Below, piece after piece: positions 1-7,452 of a stretch of 64,000 bases of DNA (within the stretch, counting starts at the first letter, position 1; each line of letters opens with the position of its first letter). The translations under genes and the position numbers were made by a program. This stretch comes from Clostridium drakei. Lineage in GTDB: Bacteria; Bacillota; Clostridia; Clostridiales; Clostridiaceae. A model generated the notes under the pieces. The model was not told the origin of the DNA. It searched no databases and saw only the letters and a list, made by a program, of their open reading frames with translations. Where the stretch lies: positions 1 to 64,000 of the forward strand of contig NZ_JIBU02000004.1 in NCBI RefSeq assembly GCF_000633595.2, given 5' to 3'.

Positions 1-189
1 AATTTTTGCCAGGAAGGCAAAAGCTCCGAAAGCGACAGGACGTCGCATTTGAGGAGGTAGATATTCTTCAATATCTCAAGCATTAGAACTTCTTAATGAA
101 GTGAGTTTTCCTTCACAGCATATATCAGACGGAATACAGTTGAAAGTTACTTCGCTTACATACGCTTGCTTCGTATTATGCTTATTATA
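1..189. other. Intergenic region with repeat fragments
   Basis: No gene is visible here, downstream of ribH. Two short stretches resemble the intergenic repeat described at 4868-5165 and 22100-22390: a GTGAGTTTTCCTTC-like block near 101-117, and an AAAGTTACTTCGC block near 143-155 followed by a TATTATGCTTATT end near 174-187. I infer a decayed or rearranged member of that family; the similarity was judged by eye. Confidence 0.4.
4..22 (-). terminator. Possible terminator of the rib operon
   Basis: A 7-bp stem (TTTTGCC/GGCAAAA) with a 5-nt loop. Read on the minus strand it ends in GGCAAAAATT, a poor U-tract. It is the only hairpin seen downstream of ribH before the window edge, so the assignment is weak. 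Confidence 0.3.
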
Positions 190-654
190 TTACTTTAATT
201 CTTTCATAAGGTTAGCCATTTCTATAGCCGACATAGCTCCATCCCAACCTTTGTTGCCTGCTTTAGTTCCAGCTCTTTCTATAGCCTGTTCTATGTTATC
301 TGTAGTAAGTACGCTGAATATTACAGGTATTTCTGATTCTAAGGATACATGAGCTACTCCCTTTGATACTTCACTTGATACATAATCAAAATGTGGTGTA
401 GAACCTTTAATTACAGCACCAAGGCATATAACGGCATCATATTTTTTCATAGCTACCATTTTTTTTGCTACTAATGGAATTTCAAAAGCTCCTGGAACCC
501 AACCTACTTCTATATTATCTTCTGTTGCTCCATGTCTTTTTAAACAATCTAATGCTCCAGATAAAAGCTTAGACCCTATAAATTCATTAAACCTTCCAAC
601 TACTAAACCAAATTTTAATGTTTCTGCACTTAATTTTCCTTCATAAATTTTCAT
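190..654 (-). CDS. ribH: 6,7-dimethyl-8-ribityllumazine synthase
   Basis: Lumazine synthase joins 5-amino-6-ribitylamino-uracil and 3,4-dihydroxy-2-butanone 4-phosphate, the penultimate step of riboflavin synthesis, normally as an icosahedral shell in the cytoplasm. The 154-aa length is normal for the family. Visible signatures are RFNEFI (21-26), GAFEIP (55-60) and [14 protein letters not shown] (79-92), with the catalytic His at 88. The ATG follows a GGAGGT ribosome binding site. It is the last gene of ribD-ribE-ribBA-ribH, 43 bp after ribBA, and should be co-regulated by the FMN riboswitch at 3986-4093. RibH can bind the product RibE to channel substrate (family knowledge). Confidence 0.97.
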   Translation of the reverse strand: MKIYEGKLSAETLKFGLVVGRFNEFIGSKLLSGALDCLKRHGATEDNIEVGWVPGAFEIPLVAKKMVAMKKYDAVICLGAVIKGSTPHFDYVSSEVSKGVAHVSLESEIPVIFSVLTTDNIEQAIERAGTKAGNKGWDGAMSAIEMANLMKELK

Positions 655-697
655 ATTTATACCTCCAAATTTTAAATAAAATTAATCACTTTCTATC

Positions 698-1900
698 TTA
701 TAAATTAAGTAAGTGTCCTAACTTTTCTTTTTTTGTTTTCATATAATCTATACTCTCTTTTGAGTATTCCATTTCTATTGGTACTCTTTCTACAATATTT
801 ATTCCATATTCAGAAAGTCCTGATACTTTTTTAGGATTATTAGTAAGTAATCTTACACTATTTACTCCTAAATCTTTAAGAATTTGAGCTGCTATACCAT
901 AATCTCTTAAATCAGCTGGAAATCCTAATGCAAGATTTGCTTCTACTGTGTCCATGCCCTGTTCTTGAAGTGCATAAGCTTTCAATTTATTTAAAAGTCC
1001 TATGCCTCTTCCTTCTTGTCTCATATATACAAGTACTCCTCTGCCTTCTTTTTCTATTTGAGTTAAAGCTGCTGCTAATTGATCTCCACAGTCACATCTT
1101 AAAGAATGAAATGCATCCCCTGTAAGACATTCTGAATGAACTCTTACTAATACTGGTTCATCTTCGAAATTTTCTCCTTTTACAAATACTACATGATGTT
1201 CTCCATTTAAAATATTTTTATATCCTACAGCCTTAAAATCTCCAAATTTTGTTGGTATATGGGCTTCAGCTGCATTTTCTATGAACTTTTCTGTTTTCTT
1301 TCTGTATATTATTAAATCCTTTATAGTTATAATTTTTAAATTGTGTTTTTTTACAAACTCCATAAGCTGTGGAGTTCTTGCCATAGTACCATCTTCATTC
1401 ATTATTTCACAAATTACCCCTGCTGGAGAAAAGCCTGCTAACCTTGATATATCTACAGCAGCTTCAGTATGTCCATTTCTTACAAGTACTCCTCCATCTT
1501 TAGCTTCAAGAGGGAAAACATGACCTGGTCTTTCAAATTCTTCCCCTGTGCACTCTTGATTTATAAGCTTCTGTATTGTTAAAGCTCTATCATAGGCTGA
1601 TATACCTGTAGAAGTTTCTACTGCATCAACAGAAACTGTAAATGCTGTTGAAAACTTTTCACTATTATTGCTTACCATATGATTTATGTTAAGCTCTTTA
1701 AGTCTTTCCTTTGTCATAGGTGTACATATAAGGCCTCTTCCAAACATAGCCATGAAATTTATAGCTTCTGGAGTTACTTTCTCCGCAGCCATAAGAAGAT
1801 CTCCTTCATTTTCACGACTTTCATCATCTATTACTACTATCATTTTTCCTTCTTTTACATCCATTAAAGCTTCTTCTATACTATTAAATTTAAATTCCAT
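698..1900 (-). CDS. ribBA: Bifunctional DHBP synthase / GTP cyclohydrolase II
   Basis: A fusion of two entry enzymes of riboflavin synthesis. The N-terminal RibB half (about 1-205) makes 3,4-dihydroxy-2-butanone 4-phosphate from ribulose 5-phosphate and shows the acidic metal-binding motif [10 protein letters not shown] (25-34). The C-terminal RibA half opens GTP with loss of formate and pyrophosphate; it carries the zinc ligands in the [20 protein letters not shown] region (about 255-275) and the RQEGRGIGL nucleotide-binding motif. At 400 aa it is full length with both active sites intact. The start is an ATG behind GGAGAG. It lies between ribE (76 bp) and ribH, third in the operon. Confidence 0.97.
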   Translation of the reverse strand: MEFKFNSIEEALMDVKEGKMIVVIDDESRENEGDLLMAAEKVTPEAINFMAMFGRGLICTPMTKERLKELNINHMVSNNSEKFSTAFTVSVDAVETSTGISAYDRALTIQKLINQECTGEEFERPGHVFPLEAKDGGVLVRNGHTEAAVDISRLAGFSPAGVICEIMNEDGTMARTPQLMEFVKKHNLKIITIKDLIIYRKKTEKFIENAAEAHIPTKFGDFKAVGYKNILNGEHHVVFVKGENFEDEPVLVRVHSECLTGDAFHSLRCDCGDQLAAALTQIEKEGRGVLVYMRQEGRGIGLLNKLKAYALQEQGMDTVEANLALGFPADLRDYGIAAQILKDLGVNSVRLLTNNPKKVSGLSEYGINIVERVPIEMEYSKESIDYMKTKKEKLGHLLNL

Positions 1901-1976
1901 TTCTATCTCTCCTTCAACACTTTAGTTATTAACTGCTCTATAGTTAAATTTTTATTACAAATCATTAATTAATCAT

Positions 1977-2630
1977 CTACATAAATCCAGCTTCTCTTAA
2001 CATAGCTTCTGTTATTTTAGATTCTTTTTTTTCCTCCTTTTGCTTCATAAAAACCAATCTCTCTACATATTTTCCTATTAAATCACACTCAATATTTACC
2101 TCTTCACCAAGGTTCTTTTCATAAAGAGTGGTTTCTCCTTTAGTATGTGGTATAAGAGAAACACTGAAAGATTTTTCATTTACTTCTGCTACTGTAAGAC
2201 TTACACCATCTATTGTTACTGAACCTTTAAGCACAATATATTTTAATGCAGCATCAGGAACCTCTACAGTAACCCAGGTAGCTATGTCTTCATTTCTTAT
2301 ATTAGCTATTTTCCCAGTGCAGTCTATATGTCCACTAACTATATGTCCACCTAATCTTTCACCTAAAGCCAATGCTCTTTCTAAATTTACCAAGCTGCCT
2401 TTTTTTAAATTATTTAAACTACTTCTTCTTATAGTTTCAGGCATAACATCTACAGTAAAACTATTATGCTTAAAACTTGTTACTGTAAGACAAACTCCAT
2501 TCACAGCAATGCTGTCTCCAAGCTTAACATCTTCTAATACCTTTTTAGCTTCTATATTAATTTGTGCAGAATTTATGCCTTTAGATATACTCAAAATTCT
2601 TCCAACCTCTTCTATAATCCCAGTAAACAA
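1977..2630 (-). CDS. ribE: Riboflavin synthase alpha chain
   Basis: Riboflavin synthase dismutates two lumazine molecules to riboflavin, the final step of the pathway. The protein has the two homologous lumazine-binding barrels expected: the first starts MFTGIIEEVG, the second begins near GHIVSGHIDCTG (about 95-106) and carries GVSLTV. At 217 aa it is normal length. The start is a TTG (2628-2630), because AAGGAGGTGG sits 6 nt upstream and the family N-terminus MFTGIIEE begins exactly there. It lies 41 bp downstream of ribD. In some nomenclatures (E. coli) this gene is ribC; ribE follows the B. subtilis convention. Confidence 0.96.
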   Translation of the reverse strand: MFTGIIEEVGRILSISKGINSAQINIEAKKVLEDVKLGDSIAVNGVCLTVTSFKHNSFTVDVMPETIRRSSLNNLKKGSLVNLERALALGERLGGHIVSGHIDCTGKIANIRNEDIATWVTVEVPDAALKYIVLKGSVTIDGVSLTVAEVNEKSFSVSLIPHTKGETTLYEKNLGEEVNIECDLIGKYVERLVFMKQKEEKKESKITEAMLREAGFM

Positions 2631-2671
2631 AAAGCCACCTCCTTTTAAGTTTAATTACTAATCTATATATT

Positions 2672-3784
2672 CTAATTGTCAAAGTACCCTTCAACAAGTA
2701 AATCTTCTCCAACATTTTTATAACTCATTTTATTGATTAATACAGCATTCTTTAAAATTTCAATACCACTGCCTTCAACTGGAGTTTTAGCTGCAGCGCC
2801 TCCTAAAATTTTAGGTGCTATAAAGCATAATATTTTATCTACTATTTTAGAATCTAGTGCAGAAAAATTAAGTTCTCCTCCACCTTCTAAAAGAATGCTA
2901 TCTATACCTTTTTTCCCTAATTCCTTCATCATATATTTTAAATCCACTCTATTATCATTTTTAGGAGTTATTATTATTCTTACACCCTTCTCTTCTAACT
3001 CTTCTTTCTTTTTCACATCAAATTCTTCAGTACATGCTATTATAATTTTTCTTTCATCTAAAGTTGTAAATATTTTTGATTTCATAGGTATTGAAAGCTT
3101 AGAATCTACAATTATAGCCGTAGGACTTTTGCCATCTTCTATAAATCTAGTAGTAAGCAATGGATCATCTTTTTTAATAGTTCCTATTCCAGCCATTATT
3201 CCCATTACCCTATTTCTAATAGTGTGTACATATTTTCTGGATTCTTCTCCTGTTATCCACTGTGATTCTCCTGTTATAGTAGCTATTTTTCCATCCAAAG
3301 TCATAGCCGTTTTCAATATTACAAAAGGAGTTTTTTGTGTAATATATTTTATAAATATTTCATTTACTTTTTTTGCTTCTTCCTCTAAAACCCCAACAAT
3401 TACTTCTACTCCATTTTTCTCTAGAAGTTCTATTCCCCTTCCAGCTACTAAGGAATTAGGATCTTTCATAGCTATTACTACTTTTTTAATCCCAGCTTTT
3501 AAAACAGCTTCTGCACAAGGAGGTGTTTTACCATAATGTGAACATGGTTCTAGTGATACATAAAGTTCTCCCCCTTTTGCCATTTCTCCAGCTTCTTTTA
3601 AAGCATATACTTCTGCATGAGGTCCTCCATAAAATTTATGGTACCCTTGTCCAACTATGCTTCCATTGTTGACAATTACTGCTCCTACTAAAGGATTGGG
3701 ATTTACATTTCCTTGTCCTTTTAACGCCAAATCTAAAGCCATTTTCATGTAATATTCATCTGAATTTTTTCTGTTATCGTTCAA
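2672..3784 (-). CDS. ribD: Bifunctional pyrimidine deaminase/reductase RibD
   Basis: RibD deaminates the pyrimidine produced from GTP and then reduces its ribose with NADPH, steps 2 and 3 of riboflavin synthesis. The deaminase domain (about 10-150) shows HAEV (56-59) and PCSH-to-PPC (80-90), supplying the zinc-binding His and two Cys. The reductase domain follows (about 155-370) with the LLEGGG motif. Length is typical. The likely start is TTG (3782-3784), 6 nt after AGGAGGAAGGGG; an internal ATG at codon 13 is less well served. It is the first gene of the operon, preceded by the FMN riboswitch and its terminator. Confidence 0.96.
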   Translation of the reverse strand: MNDNRKNSDEYYMKMALDLALKGQGNVNPNPLVGAVIVNNGSIVGQGYHKFYGGPHAEVYALKEAGEMAKGGELYVSLEPCSHYGKTPPCAEAVLKAGIKKVVIAMKDPNSLVAGRGIELLEKNGVEVIVGVLEEEAKKVNEIFIKYITQKTPFVILKTAMTLDGKIATITGESQWITGEESRKYVHTIRNRVMGIMAGIGTIKKDDPLLTTRFIEDGKSPTAIIVDSKLSIPMKSKIFTTLDERKIIIACTEEFDVKKKEELEEKGVRIIITPKNDNRVDLKYMMKELGKKGIDSILLEGGGELNFSALDSKIVDKILCFIAPKILGGAAAKTPVEGSGIEILKNAVLINKMSYKNVGEDLLVEGYFDN

Positions 3785-3889
3785 AATTTTCCCCTTCCTC
3801 CTAATATGTATTTTGAATTTAATTACTTATTTTTAAAATTTTTGAAGTAGATGATTATAACTATTGCCAATTTTTTTTAAATAGCTTAT

Positions 3890-3925
3890 AAAAAAACTAA
3901 ATCCCTGAAGAAACCTTCAGGGATT
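3890..3925 (-). terminator. Attenuator terminator of the FMN riboswitch
   Basis: Inverted repeat AATCCCTGAAG/CTTCAGGGATT with a 3-4 nt loop, followed on the minus strand by TAGTTTTTTT. It lies between the aptamer and ribD, so it is the expression platform. The 5' arm CCCTGAAGG can alternatively pair with CCTTTCAGGG in the aptamer 5' strand (4083-4092), a ready antiterminator. Confidence 0.88.
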
Positions 3926-3985
3926 ATTATATGCAAAACATTTAAAAGCATACTAATTGCTTATTATTAAAATTGCATCTTTCTT

Positions 3986-4093
3986 TCTTCTATCCAGACT
4001 TTACTGTCGGTACTGGAGTCTCACCAGTTCATGCTGACTTATCAGCTCGCGGACTTTACCGCCGATCGGGAATTTCACCCTGCCCTGAAAGGT
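3986..4093 (-). promoter_or_regulatory. FMN riboswitch (RFN element)
   Basis: On the minus strand this carries the conserved RFN blocks in order: TCAGGGCAGGGTGAAATTCC, GATCGGCGG, CCGCGAGC, ACTGGTGAGACTCCAGTACC, GACAGT and AGTCTGGAT-AGAAGAAAG. It binds FMN and represses downstream rib genes when FMN is abundant (established for the class). It sits between a consensus promoter (4120-4148) and a terminator (3890-3925) ahead of ribD. Confidence 0.96.
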
Positions 4094-4119
4094 TTTATAT
4101 TAAATTTTATTACAAATTC

Positions 4120-4148
4120 AATATACACCGTTCTGATAATTTTGTCAA
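4120..4148 (-). promoter_or_regulatory. Sigma-A promoter of the rib operon
   Basis: Minus-strand TTGACA (4143-4148), a 17-nt spacer and TATATT (4120-4125), an almost perfect housekeeping promoter. Transcription would begin near 4113, about 20 nt before the FMN aptamer. Confidence 0.85.
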
Positions 4149-4185
4149 TTATTAATTAAATTCTAAATTTTCAACTTAAATAGTG

Positions 4186-4191
4186 TATAAT
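4186..4191 (+). promoter_or_regulatory. Possible -10 box for the 4232 gene
   Basis: A perfect TATAAT preceded by TG, about 40 nt before the start codon. No convincing -35 hexamer at 16-18 nt spacing was found, so this is a candidate only. It is divergent from the rib promoter. Confidence 0.4.
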
Positions 4192-4231
4192 ATACTTGTA
4201 TGTATTTGATAATTAATGGGGGTATATGAAA

Positions 4232-4867
4232 ATGGAAGTAGTACTAGACTTTGATTTTAAATTGGATAAGCAGCAAGTTATAGATACTTTAAAATCCTAT
4301 TGTGAAACTATAACTGATGAAGAAATAAGTTCTCTGTATGAAAAGCTTTTACCTAATTTGTATGAATGTGTACAACCTTCTGCTATATTCACTATATCAG
4401 AAAAAAGTAAAGACTTTGTTTTTGAAGCAATAGAAGATTATAAATATATTTTTTATTGTTTAGTCACTATTGGTGATAAAATTTCCGAAAAAGTAAATGA
4501 ATTTTTTTCTTATGCTAAAATGCAAGAGGGAATGGTATTAGATGCCATGGCTACTTCCTATTTGTTTGAAATAAGCTCCCAATTATTTAATCATATACAC
4601 AGTAAGGCTAAAAAATTAGGATTGGGTCTTAGTTATAGAATAGCACCTGGAGATGGTGAAATTCCTCTATGGTACCAAAAAAACATTTTAGATGAACTGG
4701 ATTCTAAAAATTTTTTAGATATATATGTAAATGAAGATTTCATGCTTACGTCACTGCGATCTATGGCTTATATCTATGGTGCAGATAAAAATAAACCTTT
4801 AAGTAATGTAGACCATGACTGCAGTAGATGCCTGAACAAGGAACAATGCAGTATGAGAAAAAAATAG
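4232..4867 (+). CDS. Stand-alone MetH activation-domain-like protein 1
   Basis: The middle of the protein resembles the AdoMet-binding reactivation domain of cobalamin-dependent methionine synthase: YRIAPGDGEIPL (about 135-146) aligns with the family RxxPGYGD motif, and NEDFMLTSLRSMAYIYG (about 167-183) with the TExxMMxPxxSVSG strand. It is free-standing at 211 aa, without homocysteine, folate or B12 domains. The C-terminus has a CSRCLNKEQC Cys cluster (Cys near 197, 200, 206) that could bind metal or an Fe-S cluster. Two starts compete: ATG 4226 is only 3 nt from GGGGG, whereas ATG 4232 is 9 nt away and is preferred here. A second member follows at 5201. Role inferred: reductive activation or maturation of a corrinoid protein, or AdoMet binding; substrate unknown. 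Confidence 0.72.
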   Translation: MEVVLDFDFKLDKQQVIDTLKSYCETITDEEISSLYEKLLPNLYECVQPSAIFTISEKSKDFVFEAIEDYKYIFYCLVTIGDKISEKVNEFFSYAKMQEGMVLDAMATSYLFEISSQLFNHIHSKAKKLGLGLSYRIAPGDGEIPLWYQKNILDELDSKNFLDIYVNEDFMLTSLRSMAYIYGADKNKPLSNVDHDCSRCLNKEQCSMRKK

Positions 4868-5165
4868 CACGTAATTCAACTTTTTAGAGGACAATCGACA
4901 GAGGACAGAGGACAATGAATGAAGGTGAGTTTTCCTCCTTATGTCAGAAAACTAATTGATTTTTAAGCTTGTTTTGCCAACGCAAAACAAGCTTCGAATT
5001 TATATAAGTCAGCAATATTTCGCTTTAGCGAAATGAGTCATTAAAAATTTGATTAAAGATTTTTCGTAATGCAGTGGAGAAAAATCATCCTTCACTGTCC
5101 TCTGACAATTGTCATCTGTCCTCTAAAAAAGTTGTGTCGCATTATGCTTATTTCAAGTTAAATAT
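4868..5165. repeat. Intergenic repeat copy A with inverted ends (MITE-like)
   Basis: About 290 bp without a gene. The left end (CAACTTTTTAGAGGACA) recurs inverted at the right end as complement of the TCCTCTAAAAAAGTTG stretch near 5119-5133, and GGACAGAGGACAAT-type short repeats flank both sides. The core (about 4998-5092) closely matches 22236-22322 in a second copy. Internal hairpins include AAGCTTGTTTTGC/GCAAAACAAGCTT (4966-4992) and TTTCGCT/AGCGAAA (5018-5032). It looks like a non-autonomous, modular repeat; no transposase is present. Confidence 0.65.
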
Positions 5166-5200
5166 GCACACTAAAATATATTAAGGGGTTGATTAATATT

Positions 5201-5908
5201 ATGAAAACTTTAAATAACGGATGTATTTTATTAGACGATTTAAAATTTAATATAGAATATTTAAAGCTATACAATGAATTAAATATGACCAGCAAAGACC
5301 AATCTGTTTTATTAAAAGAACTTATATCTGAAGCTGAAAAAATTGCTAAGCCTAAGGCATTATTTAAAAAATGTGCTATAGATAAAAAATCTCATAACTC
5401 CACTGTAATTGGGGGTAAAGAGTTTTTTAGTAAGGTTATAGCCGTAAATTTACATAATGAGCTTATAGCTTTTCCTTATATAATTACAGCTGGAACAGAA
5501 ATGCAAAAATGGTGTGAATCAAAGGAAGATAATCTTACTAACAAAACAGCTGAATATATAAGTCAATCTATTTTAGTACAAGTACATTTAGAACTACAAA
5601 AACATATAGAAAGTAATTTTAGCACTGGCAGCTTAGCTAGAGTAAATCCTGGTTCTACTATAGATTGGAATATGGATGAATTAAGAAAAATATTCAAAAT
5701 TCTAGAAGATCCTATGAAATATATAGAAGTATCACTTAATGATAAATTTTATATGACCCCTAGCAAAACCTACTCAGGCATTTATTTCCACAATGAGAAT
5801 AATTATAAAAATTGTCTCATGTGTCCTGGAACAGAATGTCCTTTAAGAGAAGTTCCTTATGATGAAAATTATTACACAAAAAACTATGAAAATTTCATGG
5901 GAATATAA
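5201..5908 (+). CDS. Stand-alone MetH activation-domain-like protein 2
   Basis: A 235-aa relative of the upstream protein. LARVNPGSTIDW followed by VSLNDKFYMTPSKTYSGIYF (about 180-200) matches the clostridial form of the methionine synthase activation domain. A downstream CLMCPGTECPLR cluster (Cys near 205, 208, 213) is a typical C-terminal feature of these stand-alone proteins. The N-terminal 130 residues carry the helical part. TTG 5189 abuts the AAGGGG motif and cannot be used, so ATG 5201 is chosen (12-nt spacing, rather long). The gene is separated from its partner by repeat copy A and has a terminator after it. The biochemical role is not known to me; corrinoid or AdoMet binding is inferred from the fold. 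Confidence 0.72.
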   Translation: MKTLNNGCILLDDLKFNIEYLKLYNELNMTSKDQSVLLKELISEAEKIAKPKALFKKCAIDKKSHNSTVIGGKEFFSKVIAVNLHNELIAFPYIITAGTEMQKWCESKEDNLTNKTAEYISQSILVQVHLELQKHIESNFSTGSLARVNPGSTIDWNMDELRKIFKILEDPMKYIEVSLNDKFYMTPSKTYSGIYFHNENNYKNCLMCPGTECPLREVPYDENYYTKNYENFMGI

Positions 5909-5940
5909 ATAACAAATTTGTATATTCAAAAGTTATTAAA

Positions 5941-5974
5941 AATGCTGTTGATACAATAAATTATCAACAGCATT
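5941..5974. terminator. Bidirectional terminator
   Basis: Perfect 13-bp stem (AATGCTGTTGATA/TATCAACAGCATT) with an 8-nt loop between two convergent genes (5201-5908 plus and 5984-6307 minus). T-rich sequence follows on the plus strand. Confidence 0.8.
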
Positions 5975-5983
5975 AATTTAAAT

Positions 5984-6307
5984 CTAATTCTTTTTCAACA
6001 TTTTTCTTCTTCTTATTTTTCTATAGACCATATCTACTGTTATAGAAAGTAATAAAAATGCCGAGAGTAATATATTCAATTTTTCTGATAATTCAGGTTT
6101 AAAATAAGATGTAACTTGAACCATTAATAAAACTGTTCCTACAACTATTAAATAATTTATTTTCATATTAATATACTTTTTATCTACACCTTTTGCATCT
6201 AGCATAAGTTTCTTTCTAACAGCCTTGCTATATTTCATACTTAAACCCTGAATAATACCTGTAAAAGCAAGAAGTGTCATTAAGCTAGTCATTGTTGAAG
6301 AATCCAT
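5984..6307 (-). CDS. Small membrane protein, unknown function
   Basis: 107 aa with three probable membrane segments (about 8-22, 48-65 and 75-92) separated by a basic cytoplasmic loop (KYSKAVRKKLMLDAKG). The C-terminus is strongly basic (RKIRRRKMLKKN). I do not recognise a family. A GGAGGTGTAAG ribosome binding site sits directly before the ATG, so it is very likely translated. It is monocistronic between a shared terminator and a divergent hydrolase gene. Confidence 0.75.
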   Translation of the reverse strand: MDSSTMTSLMTLLAFTGIIQGLSMKYSKAVRKKLMLDAKGVDKKYINMKINYLIVVGTVLLMVQVTSYFKPELSEKLNILLSAFLLLSITVDMVYRKIRRRKMLKKN

Positions 6308-6484
6308 TCTTACACCTCCATATAAGTAAATATAATATACTATTATAAATTATAGCATGCATATGCTTAAAATTCAAAATTTTTAGTGTTTTTATCATGT
6401 GTAATTTTTACCGTAATAATTTAAATTTATTTTCACATATGATATCATTATAAATAAATAAAAATTAATAAGGAAGTGACTTTT

Positions 6485-7378
6485 ATGTCTTTAGATAAAA
6501 TTAAAGGAAGTACATATTATATAAATTCTGTTACTAATTCTGGAATTTTTATATTTAAGAATAAAAATTGTCTAATTATAGATACAGGCTCAAATAATTC
6601 TGATGCTAAAAAAATAGATGATATCTTAGTAAAAAACAATCTTCATCCTAAATATATAATAAATACCCATAACCACTTAGATCACTGTGGTGGAAATATT
6701 TATTTTCAAAAAAATTATCCTGGATGCCTAGTATACACCTCTTTAAAAGAAAAATTATTTATGGAGAACCAAGAAATTCAAGGAGCAATATTATCATCCT
6801 CAACCCCTATAAGGGGAATCGACATTAGTAATAAACCTTTGTCAGTAGACTTTATATTAGACTATGGTACAAATAAAATTAATGATGAAAAGTTTGAAAT
6901 AATATCTCTTAAAGGTCATTCTATAGATCAAATAGGAATTATAACCCCAGAAAAAGTATGTTTCTTAGGTGATTCCATATTTAGTACAGAAATAATGGAG
7001 AAATACTCTTTCCCTTATTTATATGATATAGAAGAAAGCTTAAATACTCTAAGCAATATAAAAACAATAGATGCTGATTATTTTGTTATAAGTCATGCAA
7101 ATAAAGTTTTATGCAAAGATGAAATTGTAGAACTTTGTGATAAAAATTTAAATAATATAGAAAACTATAAAAACCAAATTCTCGAGCTTTTAGATCAACC
7201 TTTAACTCGAGAAGACATTTTAGAAAATATAACTGTTTTAAATGATTTATCTTTTAATTTTTATCAATATCATCTTAATTTAGGAGGAGTTTCTGCTTTT
7301 CTTGCATATCTTTATTCTAAATCATTAATAGAATACTCCATAGAATCAGGTAAATTATATTACTTCAAGAAATCTTAA
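6485..7378 (+). CDS. Metallo-beta-lactamase-fold hydrolase
   Basis: The zinc-site motif THNHLDHCGGN (about 59-69) is the HxHxDH signature of the superfamily; GHSIDQIG and LGDSIF supply the later His and Asp ligands, and ISHANK the last His. The C-terminal about 90 residues look like a helical or winged-helix extension, as in glyoxalase-II-like or SoxH/CphA-like clostridial enzymes. Substrate cannot be told from sequence. GTG 6476 is in frame but falls inside the AAGGAAG ribosome binding site; ATG 6485 is therefore the start (298 codons with stop, 297 aa). Monocistronic, ending in a bidirectional terminator. Confidence 0.85.
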   Translation: MSLDKIKGSTYYINSVTNSGIFIFKNKNCLIIDTGSNNSDAKKIDDILVKNNLHPKYIINTHNHLDHCGGNIYFQKNYPGCLVYTSLKEKLFMENQEIQGAILSSSTPIRGIDISNKPLSVDFILDYGTNKINDEKFEIISLKGHSIDQIGIITPEKVCFLGDSIFSTEIMEKYSFPYLYDIEESLNTLSNIKTIDADYFVISHANKVLCKDEIVELCDKNLNNIENYKNQILELLDQPLTREDILENITVLNDLSFNFYQYHLNLGGVSAFLAYLYSKSLIEYSIESGKLYYFKKS

Positions 7379-7396
7379 TGCAATTTTTAGTCTTAA

Positions 7397-7434
7397 AAAG
7401 GAATCTTTACAAATAATATTGCAAAGATTCCTTT
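7397..7434. terminator. Bidirectional terminator
   Basis: 12-bp stem AAAGGAATCTTT/AAAGATTCCTTT with a 14-nt loop, between two convergent genes. T-rich on both exits. Confidence 0.8.
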
Positions 7435-7452
7435 CTAATTACTTATTTATCA

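Noticed and set aside
2128-2661. 177-codon plus-strand frame opposite ribE
   Set aside because: Shadow of ribE with no binding site or recognisable domain.
2733-3536. 267-codon plus-strand reading frame opposite ribD
   Set aside because: It lies antisense to a well-conserved gene, has no ribosome binding site and its translation is low-complexity Ser/Ile/Phe, as expected from an AT-rich complement.
3973-4155. 60-codon frame over the FMN riboswitch
   Set aside because: It runs through conserved aptamer blocks; the conservation is explained by RNA structure.
3926-4226. Possible leader-peptide gene for the rib operon
   Set aside because: No short ORF with a ribosome binding site on the minus strand; regulation is fully explained by the riboswitch.
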